Shown in pieces: positions 1 to 7,995 of a stretch of 50,811 nt of DNA. How positions within the stretch are numbered: position 1 is the first letter of the stretch; every line of letters starts with the position of its first letter. The notes under the pieces were generated by a model. The model did not search any database, was not told where the DNA came from, and saw only the letters and a program-made list of their open reading frames with translations. Both the position numbers and the translations under genes were made by a program. The stretch is from assembly GCF_030053595.1 (NCBI RefSeq), contig NZ_JASGBQ010000022.1, positions 1-50,811 on the forward strand. The letters run 5' to 3'. This stretch comes from Fusibacillus kribbianus. Its GTDB lineage: Bacteria; Bacillota; Clostridia; Lachnospirales; Lachnospiraceae.

Positions 1-135
1 TTTTTGTACTTGACATACTTAATTATACCACGGATGCGGGTCCTTTTGGGGCCCGTTTTCTGTTTTCGTACAAAAAAGGAGCTGCTGCTCCGTAGATTAT
101 TACTCTACTTTTGCAACAGCCCCGTAAACAAGTTG
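1..135. other. Host flank left of the transposon
   Basis: No gene fits here. On the plus strand a hairpin at 37-55 (7-bp stem with one G-U pair, TTTTG loop) is followed by TTTT and could end a gene lying left of the window. On the minus strand an extended -10 (TGGTATAAT, about 22-30) could start a leftward transcript leaving the window. Before the transposon arrived this stretch would have lain directly downstream of nrdD; that is inferred from the target duplication. Confidence 0.55.
72..91 (-). terminator. Probable original nrdD terminator, displaced
   Basis: Read on the minus strand, a GGAGC/GCTCC hairpin with a four-base loop (78-91) is followed by six T (77-72). If the transposon is removed and one TAACA copy kept, this hairpin falls roughly 70 bp after the nrdD stop codon, in the right direction to end nrdD mRNA. 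The short stem makes this moderate. Confidence 0.45.
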
Positions 136-140
136 TAACA
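136..140. repeat. Left target-site duplication TAACA
   Basis: TAACA lies directly outside the TGT that opens the element. The identical 5-mer lies directly outside the ACA that closes it at 12661-12665. Five base pairs is the duplication length made by Tn7-family transposases. Confidence 0.9.
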
Positions 141-404
141 TGTCCTTTTACAACTTTATTTGAAACAAACTCATGGGGGTTTTAGCTGAAATTTGGCATT
201 CCTCGACAACTTTAATTGAAATATATTATTTTACTCATATTTAACAATTAATTTTGTTACAACTTTATATGGAATATGAGTATTAACTCTGTCATGAAAA
301 CTTACTTTCTGATCTGTCAAGTATACCACAAAACTATCAACCATTCAACCTCTATCTCAGATGCGGTGCTAATCCAAAGTACCACATCCGAAATAATACT
401 CTAG
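141..404. repeat. Transposon left end with three TnsB-type boxes
   Basis: Three copies of a 19-bp motif, (T/C)(T/G)ACAACTTTA(T/A)(T/A)TG(A/G)AA(C/T), lie at 148-166, 204-222 and 257-275, all in the same orientation and 53-56 bp apart. The first is 7 bp inside the tip. Wide spacing of three boxes is how the Tn7 left end is built. The rest (276-404) holds no gene; a weak hairpin lies just after the RHH gene at about 361-394. Confidence 0.85.
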
Positions 405-590
405 TTATTTTCCTGTTCCCGTTTCTACATCATCATTCTGAACATACGAGGCGAAACAACGCTTCACTGCTATCTCTACAGCGGCAGTCTTTGTTGCTCC
501 CGTCTCTTCACAATAAGCATCAAGTATATCTGAGACTTCTTTATCCAATTTTATATTCAGGTGTGTATATTCCTTTTTCGGTCTCGGCAT
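405..590 (-). CDS. Small ribbon-helix-helix (CopG/Arc type) protein
   Basis: This 61-residue protein has a basic N-terminus (PRPKK) followed by YTHLNIKLDKEVSDILDAYC, a beta strand and first helix typical of ribbon-helix-helix DNA-binding proteins, then a TKTAAVEIAVKRC second helix. It begins two bases after the stop of the helicase gene, and its ribosome binding site (GGGGAGGTG) lies inside that gene's 3' end, so it is translated as the last gene of the restriction operon. A likely role is a repressor or dosage regulator of the operon. It could also be an orphan antitoxin-like protein, but no toxin partner is adjacent. The fold is reasonably sure, the role is inference. Confidence 0.7.
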   Translation of the reverse strand: MPRPKKEYTHLNIKLDKEVSDILDAYCEETGATKTAAVEIAVKRCFASYVQNDDVETGTGK

Positions 591-592
591 AG

Positions 593-3500
593 TTACACCT
601 CCCCAAGCACATCGCCAAACAGCTCAATCAGTTTAGCCTCCAAAGTGCCATCTTTGGCATACTGAAGGGAATCACACGGTCTGATGTTATGCTTTTCAAT
701 GTCCACCTCATCCTTGAAGCCCAAAATGTACGACAGGCTGATCCGATAAATAATCTCGGTCGGCGCGAGGCCGAATACCTGCTTTTCAAAGATATGGCGG
801 AGGCGTTCGTTTCCATCAGGGAACAGTGCCTTCATGCGTCCACTCTGATACAGCCGCTTCACGATTTCAGTGATGTACATACCTGACTTCATATACAGGT
901 CTGCGAATGTCTTATTCGGGTCATCAAAGCAGCCAGGATTTTCTTTTTCCAGCCGATCAACCATATCTTTTACAACCCACTTCGGGGTAAAGATCTGATT
1001 GGTTTTCTGCGGAGGGATGTAATCGAAAATATCCTCTGTGGTTTCTGGATTAAAGTAATCTGCCAAGGCTACTTTCTTCGCCAGAAATTCCCGAACAGAA
1101 TCATTGAATACGACCGGATCAAATAGATGGCCGTAATAATCTTCCATTTGACCGGTTTCCGGATTCAACACCTGACCGCCATCTCGAAGCAATCGGAACT
1201 GCTCTAAAGAGATACTGGTCACTTCCCGGAATACTACATCTGGAATGATTTGGTCAAAAGTTTCTAGTGTTGTACCATCATCCCCGTATGCCATTAGGAA
1301 GGAGGGGATTGTCCGGGAAAATCCGCGCAGATGGTCTTTGATTCCGTCCTCAATGGTCCGCTTCTTCTGCTCCCGTTTTTCCGTCTCTACCGTTTCCACA
1401 ACCGTCTGACCTGCCGTATCGATAAAACTGTTCACGGATTCCTTGATGGTCTGCTGAAGCGTTTCAACCGCCTGCTTTTTCTGCTTATCAATGTGCTGAT
1501 TCACCGCCTGCATTTCTTCTCTGGTCGTTGCTTCCGCAAGTTTTTGCTCTCGCTCTTTCTCCAGGATCTTCTGTTGGATCTGGAAATCACCAACAGCTTT
1601 GCCTACTACGGCATGGGTTTCTGTCTGCAGTTTTCGTTCCAGATTTTTCTTAGTTGATACAGAAAGGTCTTTTCCATATTCTTCCACAGCCTTCTGAATG
1701 ACATGATCGGTTACTTCGGTTTTAAAGGTCTTGGAAAGAGATTCGATCAGGACGTCCTCTGGCTTCTTATCCGATTTCTTTACGTCATAATTGGCAATCG
1801 CTTCCTCTACCCTGTTTCCAATAGAATCCGTATCGAAAATCTTTGCACCGAACAGCTCTGCCGATTTTCCGATCACATAACCAATATCCATCTCAACCTC
1901 ACCGGAATCATTTACGGACAATTCTTCCGCGGTATCCGGATTCACGCCAAGTGGTGTCGTCGGTTCTTTTACGGCTTCCATGCTAGTCAGAATATCAATG
2001 ACAGCTTGCGGAGCATTAAAGATATGGCCGATATTCTGGAAAAGAAAATCAGACATAAAGCCACGGCGAACAACTTCCTTGGATTTCAGTTTACGCGGGA
2101 TGGAAAGCACTTTTTCCGCATCCAGCTGGATCATTTCACCGTTTTCATCCTCACCGACAACCGGGAAGAAGTTTAACAGTTCCCGGACATGCTGCTTTCT
2201 GATATCGGAATCTCCCTTATCGCCGGATGTATCTTCAGACAAACCGTTTGCAATCTGTTCATAGATAATCAACGTTCTGGCCGGATCGAAATCAAAGATA
2301 TAAGCATTTTTCTTCCGGTACTGTTCCTTGCCATTAGAGAAAAGGCACGGGTTCTGGGCACGGAAAGCAGCCTGCATATACAGGGCCGGGCTTTTCAAAC
2401 TAGATAGCATCAACACTGCCGACCATTCCGGGAGCGTGACACCGGTTGTGAGCTGACCAACGGACAACGTAATGGTCTTATCGTGTTTTTTAATCGCGTT
2501 CGTAACCTTATCGTAGGCTTTCTTAATCTCTTTATCGTCGGCTTCCTGGTCTTCATCCAGTCTTCCGTCTCCTGCCGCAAGGACAATTTCATAATTTTTA
2601 AAAACCGGATGATCGTGCAGTTTTTTCGCCAGGGCCTTTACGGAATCAACACGGTTTAATAACCATAAGGTATGTTTTAACTCATCACGCAAATCCGGAG
2701 TGGAAAATGGAAACTTCTCCTGTTCCGTCATGGCATCCAGAAACTTGTCAACAGATTCATCGTAAACAAATTTTCCGGATGTATTGGTGGAAAAGAACTC
2801 ATTCAGATCAAAGGCATACTCAACCGTTTCACCGTCCAGTGCCTTTCCCTGAGACAGCTCGTCCTTAATGATTTCCGACATCTGATAGGTAAACATATTA
2901 AGCTGTGGGAGTTTTCCATAAGGGTTCTCCTGTCCAGGTTCTGCCTTAAATTCCCGCTTTGCTTTCTGCTCATCCGCATAGGTCCAGTTGTAAATTGCCT
3001 TCTGATCAAACTTATCATTTGCCAGAGCCTTAAACGGGGTTCCGGAAAGGTGCAGCGTGTATTTCCGATGGATCCGGTCAAAGGCTACATCGGTTTTGTA
3101 GGTATCGACACCCTCATGGGCCTCGTCAATCACAAGGATATCCCAGACCATCGGATGATCCTTGTCACCGCAGATCTCGTGCAGTTTATCATACTGACCG
3201 CCGAAATACAGGGAGCCTTTCAAATCCTGGAGAGACACAAATTCAATGCAACCGCAAAATTCGTCATCTTTCACATGAGCACCGATCTTTTTGTATTCAT
3301 CCCTAGAAATGACATAGGGTTTTCCCTGGATCCCGTCTACGGTACTGACAAAATGATATCCGGACTTCACACCAACAAATTTCTCATAATCCTCATACCA
3401 GCTGTTGGCAATGGCAGGCCGGTTCGTGACGATCAGAATATTGATAGCTCCTAAGCGCTTGCAAAGATCATAGGTAGCAAGCGTTTTTCCGAAACGCGGT

Positions 3501-3964
3501 TTTGCATTGAATAGGAATTGACCATGTTCATGCAGCTTGAAATAATTAATCGCACTGCTTACGGCTTCTTCCTGCTCTGGTCGGAGCGCATAGTCAATGA
3601 CTTCCGTTCCCTGGAGCTGACCACGATCCGCTTTAAATGAGTAAAACATCGTGCGGCTCAGGGCTGGAAGAATCTTAAACCATTCTGTTTTTGGCTTTCG
3701 CTCAATTCCACTTTTGGAAAGATAGGCGTGAAAATCAGAATCATGGAAAATATCTCCGGATCCATCGTCATAGATGGCTGTTCCCTTCCATTCCAACTTA
3801 TACTCCACATCTGCAGTGTGCATCTGCTGACCCAGTCGTTTATCAACACTCTGCTCTGTATATCCGATCTTCGTCCAGCCATCATGTCGCCGGATCTCCG
3901 GAGTGGTATAGGCATAAATCATCGGCACAACCTTCTCGGCAGTATTTAAGTTGATTTTTGCCAT
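593..3964 (-). CDS. GIY-YIG nuclease/helicase restriction subunit with C-terminal methylase half
   Basis: This 1123-residue protein probably cuts DNA in a restriction system. Residues about 15-98 resemble a GIY-YIG domain of the T5orf172/MUG113 type (YAYT...WTKIGYTEQSVDKRL). A superfamily 2 helicase follows: Walker A KPRFGKT (155-161), DEAH (280-283), a SGTP motif near 310 and a Q..FRAQN motif VI. Residues about 815-900 form a charged coiled coil. The last 135 residues carry an N6-adenine methylase start: motif X (FTPKWVV, near 992) and a motif I-like FADLYMKSG (near 1022). The protein then stops, before any NPPY motif. The NPPY half is the separate gene just upstream (3966-5000). It is third in a four-gene operon with 1-4 base gaps. 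The start codon is 1 base after the previous stop. The Eco57I-like family assignment is from sequence likeness; specificity is unknown. Confidence 0.8.
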   Translation of the reverse strand: MAKINLNTAEKVVPMIYAYTTPEIRRHDGWTKIGYTEQSVDKRLGQQMHTADVEYKLEWKGTAIYDDGSGDIFHDSDFHAYLSKSGIERKPKTEWFKILPALSRTMFYSFKADRGQLQGTEVIDYALRPEQEEAVSSAINYFKLHEHGQFLFNAKPRFGKTLATYDLCKRLGAINILIVTNRPAIANSWYEDYEKFVGVKSGYHFVSTVDGIQGKPYVISRDEYKKIGAHVKDDEFCGCIEFVSLQDLKGSLYFGGQYDKLHEICGDKDHPMVWDILVIDEAHEGVDTYKTDVAFDRIHRKYTLHLSGTPFKALANDKFDQKAIYNWTYADEQKAKREFKAEPGQENPYGKLPQLNMFTYQMSEIIKDELSQGKALDGETVEYAFDLNEFFSTNTSGKFVYDESVDKFLDAMTEQEKFPFSTPDLRDELKHTLWLLNRVDSVKALAKKLHDHPVFKNYEIVLAAGDGRLDEDQEADDKEIKKAYDKVTNAIKKHDKTITLSVGQLTTGVTLPEWSAVLMLSSLKSPALYMQAAFRAQNPCLFSNGKEQYRKKNAYIFDFDPARTLIIYEQIANGLSEDTSGDKGDSDIRKQHVRELLNFFPVVGEDENGEMIQLDAEKVLSIPRKLKSKEVVRRGFMSDFLFQNIGHIFNAPQAVIDILTSMEAVKEPTTPLGVNPDTAEELSVNDSGEVEMDIGYVIGKSAELFGAKIFDTDSIGNRVEEAIANYDVKKSDKKPEDVLIESLSKTFKTEVTDHVIQKAVEEYGKDLSVSTKKNLERKLQTETHAVVGKAVGDFQIQQKILEKEREQKLAEATTREEMQAVNQHIDKQKKQAVETLQQTIKESVNSFIDTAGQTVVETVETEKREQKKRTIEDGIKDHLRGFSRTIPSFLMAYGDDGTTLETFDQIIPDVVFREVTSISLEQFRLLRDGGQVLNPETGQMEDYYGHLFDPVVFNDSVREFLAKKVALADYFNPETTEDIFDYIPPQKTNQIFTPKWVVKDMVDRLEKENPGCFDDPNKTFADLYMKSGMYITEIVKRLYQSGRMKALFPDGNERLRHIFEKQVFGLAPTEIIYRISLSYILGFKDEVDIEKHNIRPCDSLQYAKDGTLEAKLIELFGDVLGEV

Positions 3965-3965
3965 T

Positions 3966-5000
3966 TTATACCATCTCCTTTACATTGGATTCAATAAATA
4001 GAATTTCATCATCTGTTAGCTTATATTTTTTATAAAGTTGTTGATCAATTTCGGAAATAGACTTAGACCAATCTACATCTGAATGATTCGTGAAATTTTG
4101 TTTAGGAATATAACGCCAAACAGCTGGTAAATTATCTTGTGTTACTTTCAGAACATATAATAATGCGCGACAAAATTTTGTTTTGAGGTATTTTAAAAGA
4201 TTGATTGCATCTGTTTCTTCATCAAACGTTCCAACAGAAATATAGGTTTGAGTAAAAGCAACGTTAGGCTGAACCACTATCATTTCGGAAAATGCCTCTC
4301 CAAATTTACCTGAACCAGTAGCTTTAGGTACAAGTACTTTATATTTATAAAGGCTTTTATGATTGGATTTTAAATATCGTCGGTGACAGTACTTTTTTCC
4401 TCTTTTGCCGTTGACCAAGCCATAAACTGAATAGTCATCGTCTTCGGTCGGCACATCTGTGAAAATAGGATTGATATTTAAAACATTGGTTTTTAACTGA
4501 CTATGTCTCCCTCCATCTCCAATGTATTTAGTATAATCAGGATGATCAGAGTATATATTGTTTAAATCATAAGTATTAGAACTGTCAGCTATATCTGTCA
4601 AACTGTCCTCAACACATTCAGCTCCTGCCTTTTTAAGTACCGTTTTTAATTCTTTATATGGTACAAAAACCCGAATAGGTTCATAATGTTCATTTGAACT
4701 TCGATAAGTAACAGCTACACCACCCTTTATATCCGTGTTATGAAAGATCTTTGATGCATCTCGTTCATAAAGCAGAACTTTAAAATGTGAATCATCCAGC
4801 ATTTTTTTATTCCATGCTTTTGGTGTTTGTCCAGCGTTAAAAAGAAAACGGGCAGGTGTAATTAGTTCAACTACATTAGCAACTTGATTCGCCTCATCCA
4901 TGAAGCGATCATATACTGGTGGCATTCTTGTTGAGTCAGAATCAGTCACTTCCTGGTATGGCGGATTACCTATGACAAAATCAAACAACTTTTTTCCCAT
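3966..5000 (-). CDS. Eco57I-type N6-adenine methylase half carrying NPPY
   Basis: This 344-residue protein opens almost directly with the catalytic motif IV: DFVIGNPPYQE, with N12-P-P-Y15. That motif flips and methylates adenine at N6. The rest resembles the region after NPPY in Eco57I-type enzymes (ITPARFLFNAG, TDIKGGVAVTY) and the variable C-terminal half is probably the target recognition part. It lacks the S-adenosylmethionine-binding motifs X and I, which should precede NPPY; copies of them sit in the proteins encoded on both sides (residues about 82-148 of the upstream M subunit, and the C-terminus of the downstream helicase). It therefore probably works only as part of a complex. It is four bases downstream of the M gene. 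Base composition is the most A/T-rich of the cargo. Family confidence is good, the complementation model is inference. Confidence 0.8.
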   Translation of the reverse strand: MGKKLFDFVIGNPPYQEVTDSDSTRMPPVYDRFMDEANQVANVVELITPARFLFNAGQTPKAWNKKMLDDSHFKVLLYERDASKIFHNTDIKGGVAVTYRSSNEHYEPIRVFVPYKELKTVLKKAGAECVEDSLTDIADSSNTYDLNNIYSDHPDYTKYIGDGGRHSQLKTNVLNINPIFTDVPTEDDDYSVYGLVNGKRGKKYCHRRYLKSNHKSLYKYKVLVPKATGSGKFGEAFSEMIVVQPNVAFTQTYISVGTFDEETDAINLLKYLKTKFCRALLYVLKVTQDNLPAVWRYIPKQNFTNHSDVDWSKSISEIDQQLYKKYKLTDDEILFIESNVKEMV

Positions 5001-5004
5001 ATTC

Positions 5005-5928
5005 TCACATCCCCTTTTTTAAATCTTTATATATAATCATTTCTTTCGAACGCCAATTTTTAATCTTACACGGAAGTGCCACGTCTTCCGGTTCCGGCTC
5101 TTCAAACATATCAAAAAGCGACATCTGATGGTACGCCTCGTGCGGTTTTCCAAGCGGAACCGTATCTTTCAGGCCATCCATCTGCCAAATATTCCATGTC
5201 ACTATGTTCGCTATTCGCTTTAGTAATTTCATATCTGGATCTTCACCGAATCGCTCATCATAGTAGTCGCAGTAGGTTAAAACGCAGTTGATCCTGGCAA
5301 TGAGCAGGTTATCGCCCTGATATTCATAACCGTAACAACTCTGCACGGCCCGTTCTGCCCATTTGATCCAGTTTTCTTTGGTATCCGTGTTCTCATTCAC
5401 CACACGGAGTTTACGGTCGAGCATTCCGATGCGCTTGATGGGAGGCACGATCAGTTCTCCTGTCGTTGTATCGTAACGTGAGACGAGATAAGGAGCTTCA
5501 CCGCAGGTGATCTCAAGCCGTTTTGAATCAATATAGCTTTTCCATGACTTATCTCCGAAAGCAATATTATCCTCCGTAACCGTCCAAGTATTGTCGTCGT
5601 TCTCGTGATTGAAGACGTCCTTCCGACCAAACCATTGCTCATCAGCGTAGTTGTTCATTTTGTTACAAAGCCACACTGGAGTCATGACCTCTGCTTTCTT
5701 ACGAGTACGTTCCTGCTGTTCCTCCAGCGTCTTGCTGATGCGAGGCTGCAATACGAATGCGCCTCCGAGCAGTTCCGGCGATATGATGTTCTTGTCGCCG
5801 TATCCTGGACCGAGATTCGTGTACGCATCTGTAGCCCATATGATGTTTTTCTTTGTCGTCTTGTCCTGCAAGAGCAGTGGTAGCAGCTCTTTGATTGGAT
5901 ATGAGTTGATATCTATTAAACCAGCCAC
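5005..5928 (-). CDS. Restriction-modification M subunit (methylase-like, no NPPY)
   Basis: This 307-residue protein resembles the proteins annotated as restriction endonuclease subunit M that accompany Eco57I-like helicase systems. It has a motif X-like VMTPVWLCNKM (81-91) and a motif I-like LEITCGEAPYL (138-148) for S-adenosylmethionine binding, followed by a conserved LDRKLRVVNENT stretch and YGYEYQGDNLLIARIN. I find no NPPY or DPPY motif, so it is unlikely to methylate alone; it may supply cofactor binding or DNA recognition. Translation starts at GTG with AAGGAGG seven bases upstream. It is the first gene of the cargo operon behind the promoter at 5998-6026. Confidence 0.78.
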   Translation of the reverse strand: MAGLIDINSYPIKELLPLLLQDKTTKKNIIWATDAYTNLGPGYGDKNIISPELLGGAFVLQPRISKTLEEQQERTRKKAEVMTPVWLCNKMNNYADEQWFGRKDVFNHENDDNTWTVTEDNIAFGDKSWKSYIDSKRLEITCGEAPYLVSRYDTTTGELIVPPIKRIGMLDRKLRVVNENTDTKENWIKWAERAVQSCYGYEYQGDNLLIARINCVLTYCDYYDERFGEDPDMKLLKRIANIVTWNIWQMDGLKDTVPLGKPHEAYHQMSLFDMFEEPEPEDVALPCKIKNWRSKEMIIYKDLKKGM

Positions 5929-5997
5929 AGAACGGCCTCCTTATCGTCGTATTGTTTAAGCGACACTTTTCGTTATCTAGCATCACTATTCAATAAT

Positions 5998-6026
5998 AAT
6001 ATACGTTTTTTGTGATGTTTCGTCAA
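5998..6026 (-). promoter_or_regulatory. Promoter of the restriction-modification operon
   Basis: On the minus strand TTGACG (6026-6021) is separated by 17 bases from TATATT (6003-5998). It lies between tniQ and the M subunit gene, about 70 bases before the GTG start, so the cargo can be expressed independently of the tns genes. Confidence 0.75.
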
Positions 6027-6071
6027 CACCTTTCTTCTCTAAACCACGTTTTATTATGACAGATTCCAACA

Positions 6072-7991
6072 TCAACTTACAAAGAATAATGGATTTGCTT
6101 TTAGAAGTTTTTCCTTGCGCTCATCGCTCATTTTCCCTGTTTTATACCATTTTCTCTGGGTCTCGACCCACGCACCAAGATGCTCGCCTTCGTAATCTGT
6201 TCTCCTTGATATATATGTCGTACTTTTTTCTTCGATATAGCGAAGATACTGCTCATACCGTCTGTTCCATTCCGTTTCTTTTGGGTCGAAATCGAATCCG
6301 ATATCAGATAATTTCTTTACCTTTTCTGGTGTCATTGTCCGTTTATTGCAGTTGTAGTTATCCCGCTGGCGTTGGCACCATAGTCCAAGGTTTTCTCCTT
6401 TATATAAGTCTCTTTTTGGAATAGTTATGTTGCCATGCTCTGCCTTATAGTCCAATAACAGCGCATACATTCTTTCCCACTGATCCGCAAAAGAACTGTT
6501 ACAGAAAGGACATCTGGCCCCCATATAAAAATACTTCGGGCTATATTCCGTAGTTCGTCCGCAAACATGATGAAGAATTGATATTTTAGTGTTCTGGTTC
6601 ACAAAATCTCCAACCATTTCATACTCCCCATTAGATTCCCTGGCGATCCTGTCTCGAAGGTACTCCGTAGTCATGTTGTGAGGGAAACAGATACGACAAT
6701 GAGGCGAACGAACAAACTTCCTGTATCTTGCTTCGAAGATATGACCACAATCCCGTGCTCGTATTTTGCATAGTGATTCAGCCGAAGTAAACTCACACAA
6801 ATCATAATTTCCGAGCTCAGATATCGTCTTCTTGGCCTCTGCTTCGGTGATCACTGATTCACACATACAACGAACGCCCTCATATATGAAGCCTCTTGGC
6901 GTTACAACTGTATGATGACCGCATTTATGATGAATCAGATCTATTTTCCGGTTCATAGATTTAAATGCAGAGCTCGCACTATATCCATTTGTTTCAAACA
7001 CTCTGTTAGCAAAGTCGCTTTCCGACAGAGATTCATTGCACAAACCACAACCAAAGACATTTAGCTCAGCAAATGGGGTCGATATATAATTCCGACCACA
7101 TGTATCACAATGATATATCTCAAGCAACGGATTGCTATCCGCCCTTTGAATGAGTGATATCATCTCATTTGCGTCAGGATACAAGAACATAAAGAGCGGC
7201 ATTAATTCCTCAGGAGAGACATACTCAGCTTTAATCATTTTCACTTTCAGGAAATGTGGAATATCCATTTTGAGCAGATCTGCATACTGCCAGCTGTGCA
7301 GATCACTATTAAAAGAGGCATATGCATCCGAAACAGAATATCCTCTATCTTTCAAAGTGCTGTACAGAATACCTTTTAGTGCTTTAATATCCGTTGTAAC
7401 ACCTGCATCAAAGATCTCTCTTGCATAATCTGCATACACAGCATCTGATGTCGAGATCAATTCATATGTAGAATAAGCGGTCCAATCGTAATCGCAGGCA
7501 CGACCCTTGGTTCCATCAAAACGCATCAGAGCACAGTGGTGTTTTGGGCACACCCTTATGCCTGAAAGATGATGTATCCGATGCAGATATGCCTCTCCAT
7601 ACATTGCAATATCTTCTTTAGCACATTCCGGACACACATGTAATTGCTGAAATATACCATTCGAGGTAGTGTTTACGCTGCTTTTCTCCATGAAGACATT
7701 GTTAACGTATTTCGTCTGTTGACCTTCCGTCATAAACATTGCTTCAAACGGAAACGTACTGACAGATAAGAACAATTCGACCATATCAGGCTTTTTCAGA
7801 AGACTGTCGTATAACCCGACAAATTCCCGCCTGACATCCGGCCGGAACGAATTGATGGTGGCATTTTTTACACCAAGATATTCAATTAAAAAGTCTTTCA
7901 CTAACAAGCCATTTGCTGCTGCAAGACGATGTATCCATGAATATAACAGTTCGTCTGGATACGGTTTTTTGCCTACCGGAATGAATCCCAA
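6072..7991 (-). CDS. tniQ: TniQ/TnsD-type target selector with HA-repeat tail
   Basis: This 639-residue protein should choose the insertion site by binding target DNA and recruiting TnsC. The N-terminus (PYPDELLYSWIHRLAAANG, 10-28) is the TniQ signature. A zinc site follows (C120, C123, C148, H151/H152). The C-terminal half has four more CxxC-type clusters, in HCDTCGRNY, HHKCGHHT, RDCGHIFEARY and HHVCGRTTEYS contexts, each with a partner CxxC further on, that is, a chain of zinc ribbons. Residues about 505-632 form two helicase-associated (HA) repeats (GENLGLWCQRQR and GEHLGAWVETQRKW), a DNA-binding module. The length and tail resemble TnsD rather than short TniQ proteins. It is four bases after tnsC. 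Because the element lies beside nrdD, I infer that this protein reads the nrdD 3' end. Confidence 0.88.
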   Translation of the reverse strand: MGFIPVGKKPYPDELLYSWIHRLAAANGLLVKDFLIEYLGVKNATINSFRPDVRREFVGLYDSLLKKPDMVELFLSVSTFPFEAMFMTEGQQTKYVNNVFMEKSSVNTTSNGIFQQLHVCPECAKEDIAMYGEAYLHRIHHLSGIRVCPKHHCALMRFDGTKGRACDYDWTAYSTYELISTSDAVYADYAREIFDAGVTTDIKALKGILYSTLKDRGYSVSDAYASFNSDLHSWQYADLLKMDIPHFLKVKMIKAEYVSPEELMPLFMFLYPDANEMISLIQRADSNPLLEIYHCDTCGRNYISTPFAELNVFGCGLCNESLSESDFANRVFETNGYSASSAFKSMNRKIDLIHHKCGHHTVVTPRGFIYEGVRCMCESVITEAEAKKTISELGNYDLCEFTSAESLCKIRARDCGHIFEARYRKFVRSPHCRICFPHNMTTEYLRDRIARESNGEYEMVGDFVNQNTKISILHHVCGRTTEYSPKYFYMGARCPFCNSSFADQWERMYALLLDYKAEHGNITIPKRDLYKGENLGLWCQRQRDNYNCNKRTMTPEKVKKLSDIGFDFDPKETEWNRRYEQYLRYIEEKSTTYISRRTDYEGEHLGAWVETQRKWYKTGKMSDERKEKLLKANPLFFVS

Positions 7992-7995
7992 TGTG

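Noticed and set aside
131-140. TGTAACA at 134-140 as the left tip of the element
   Set aside because: Starting at 134 gives no matching duplication on the right. Starting at 141 gives TAACA on both sides and aligns the two tips base for base.
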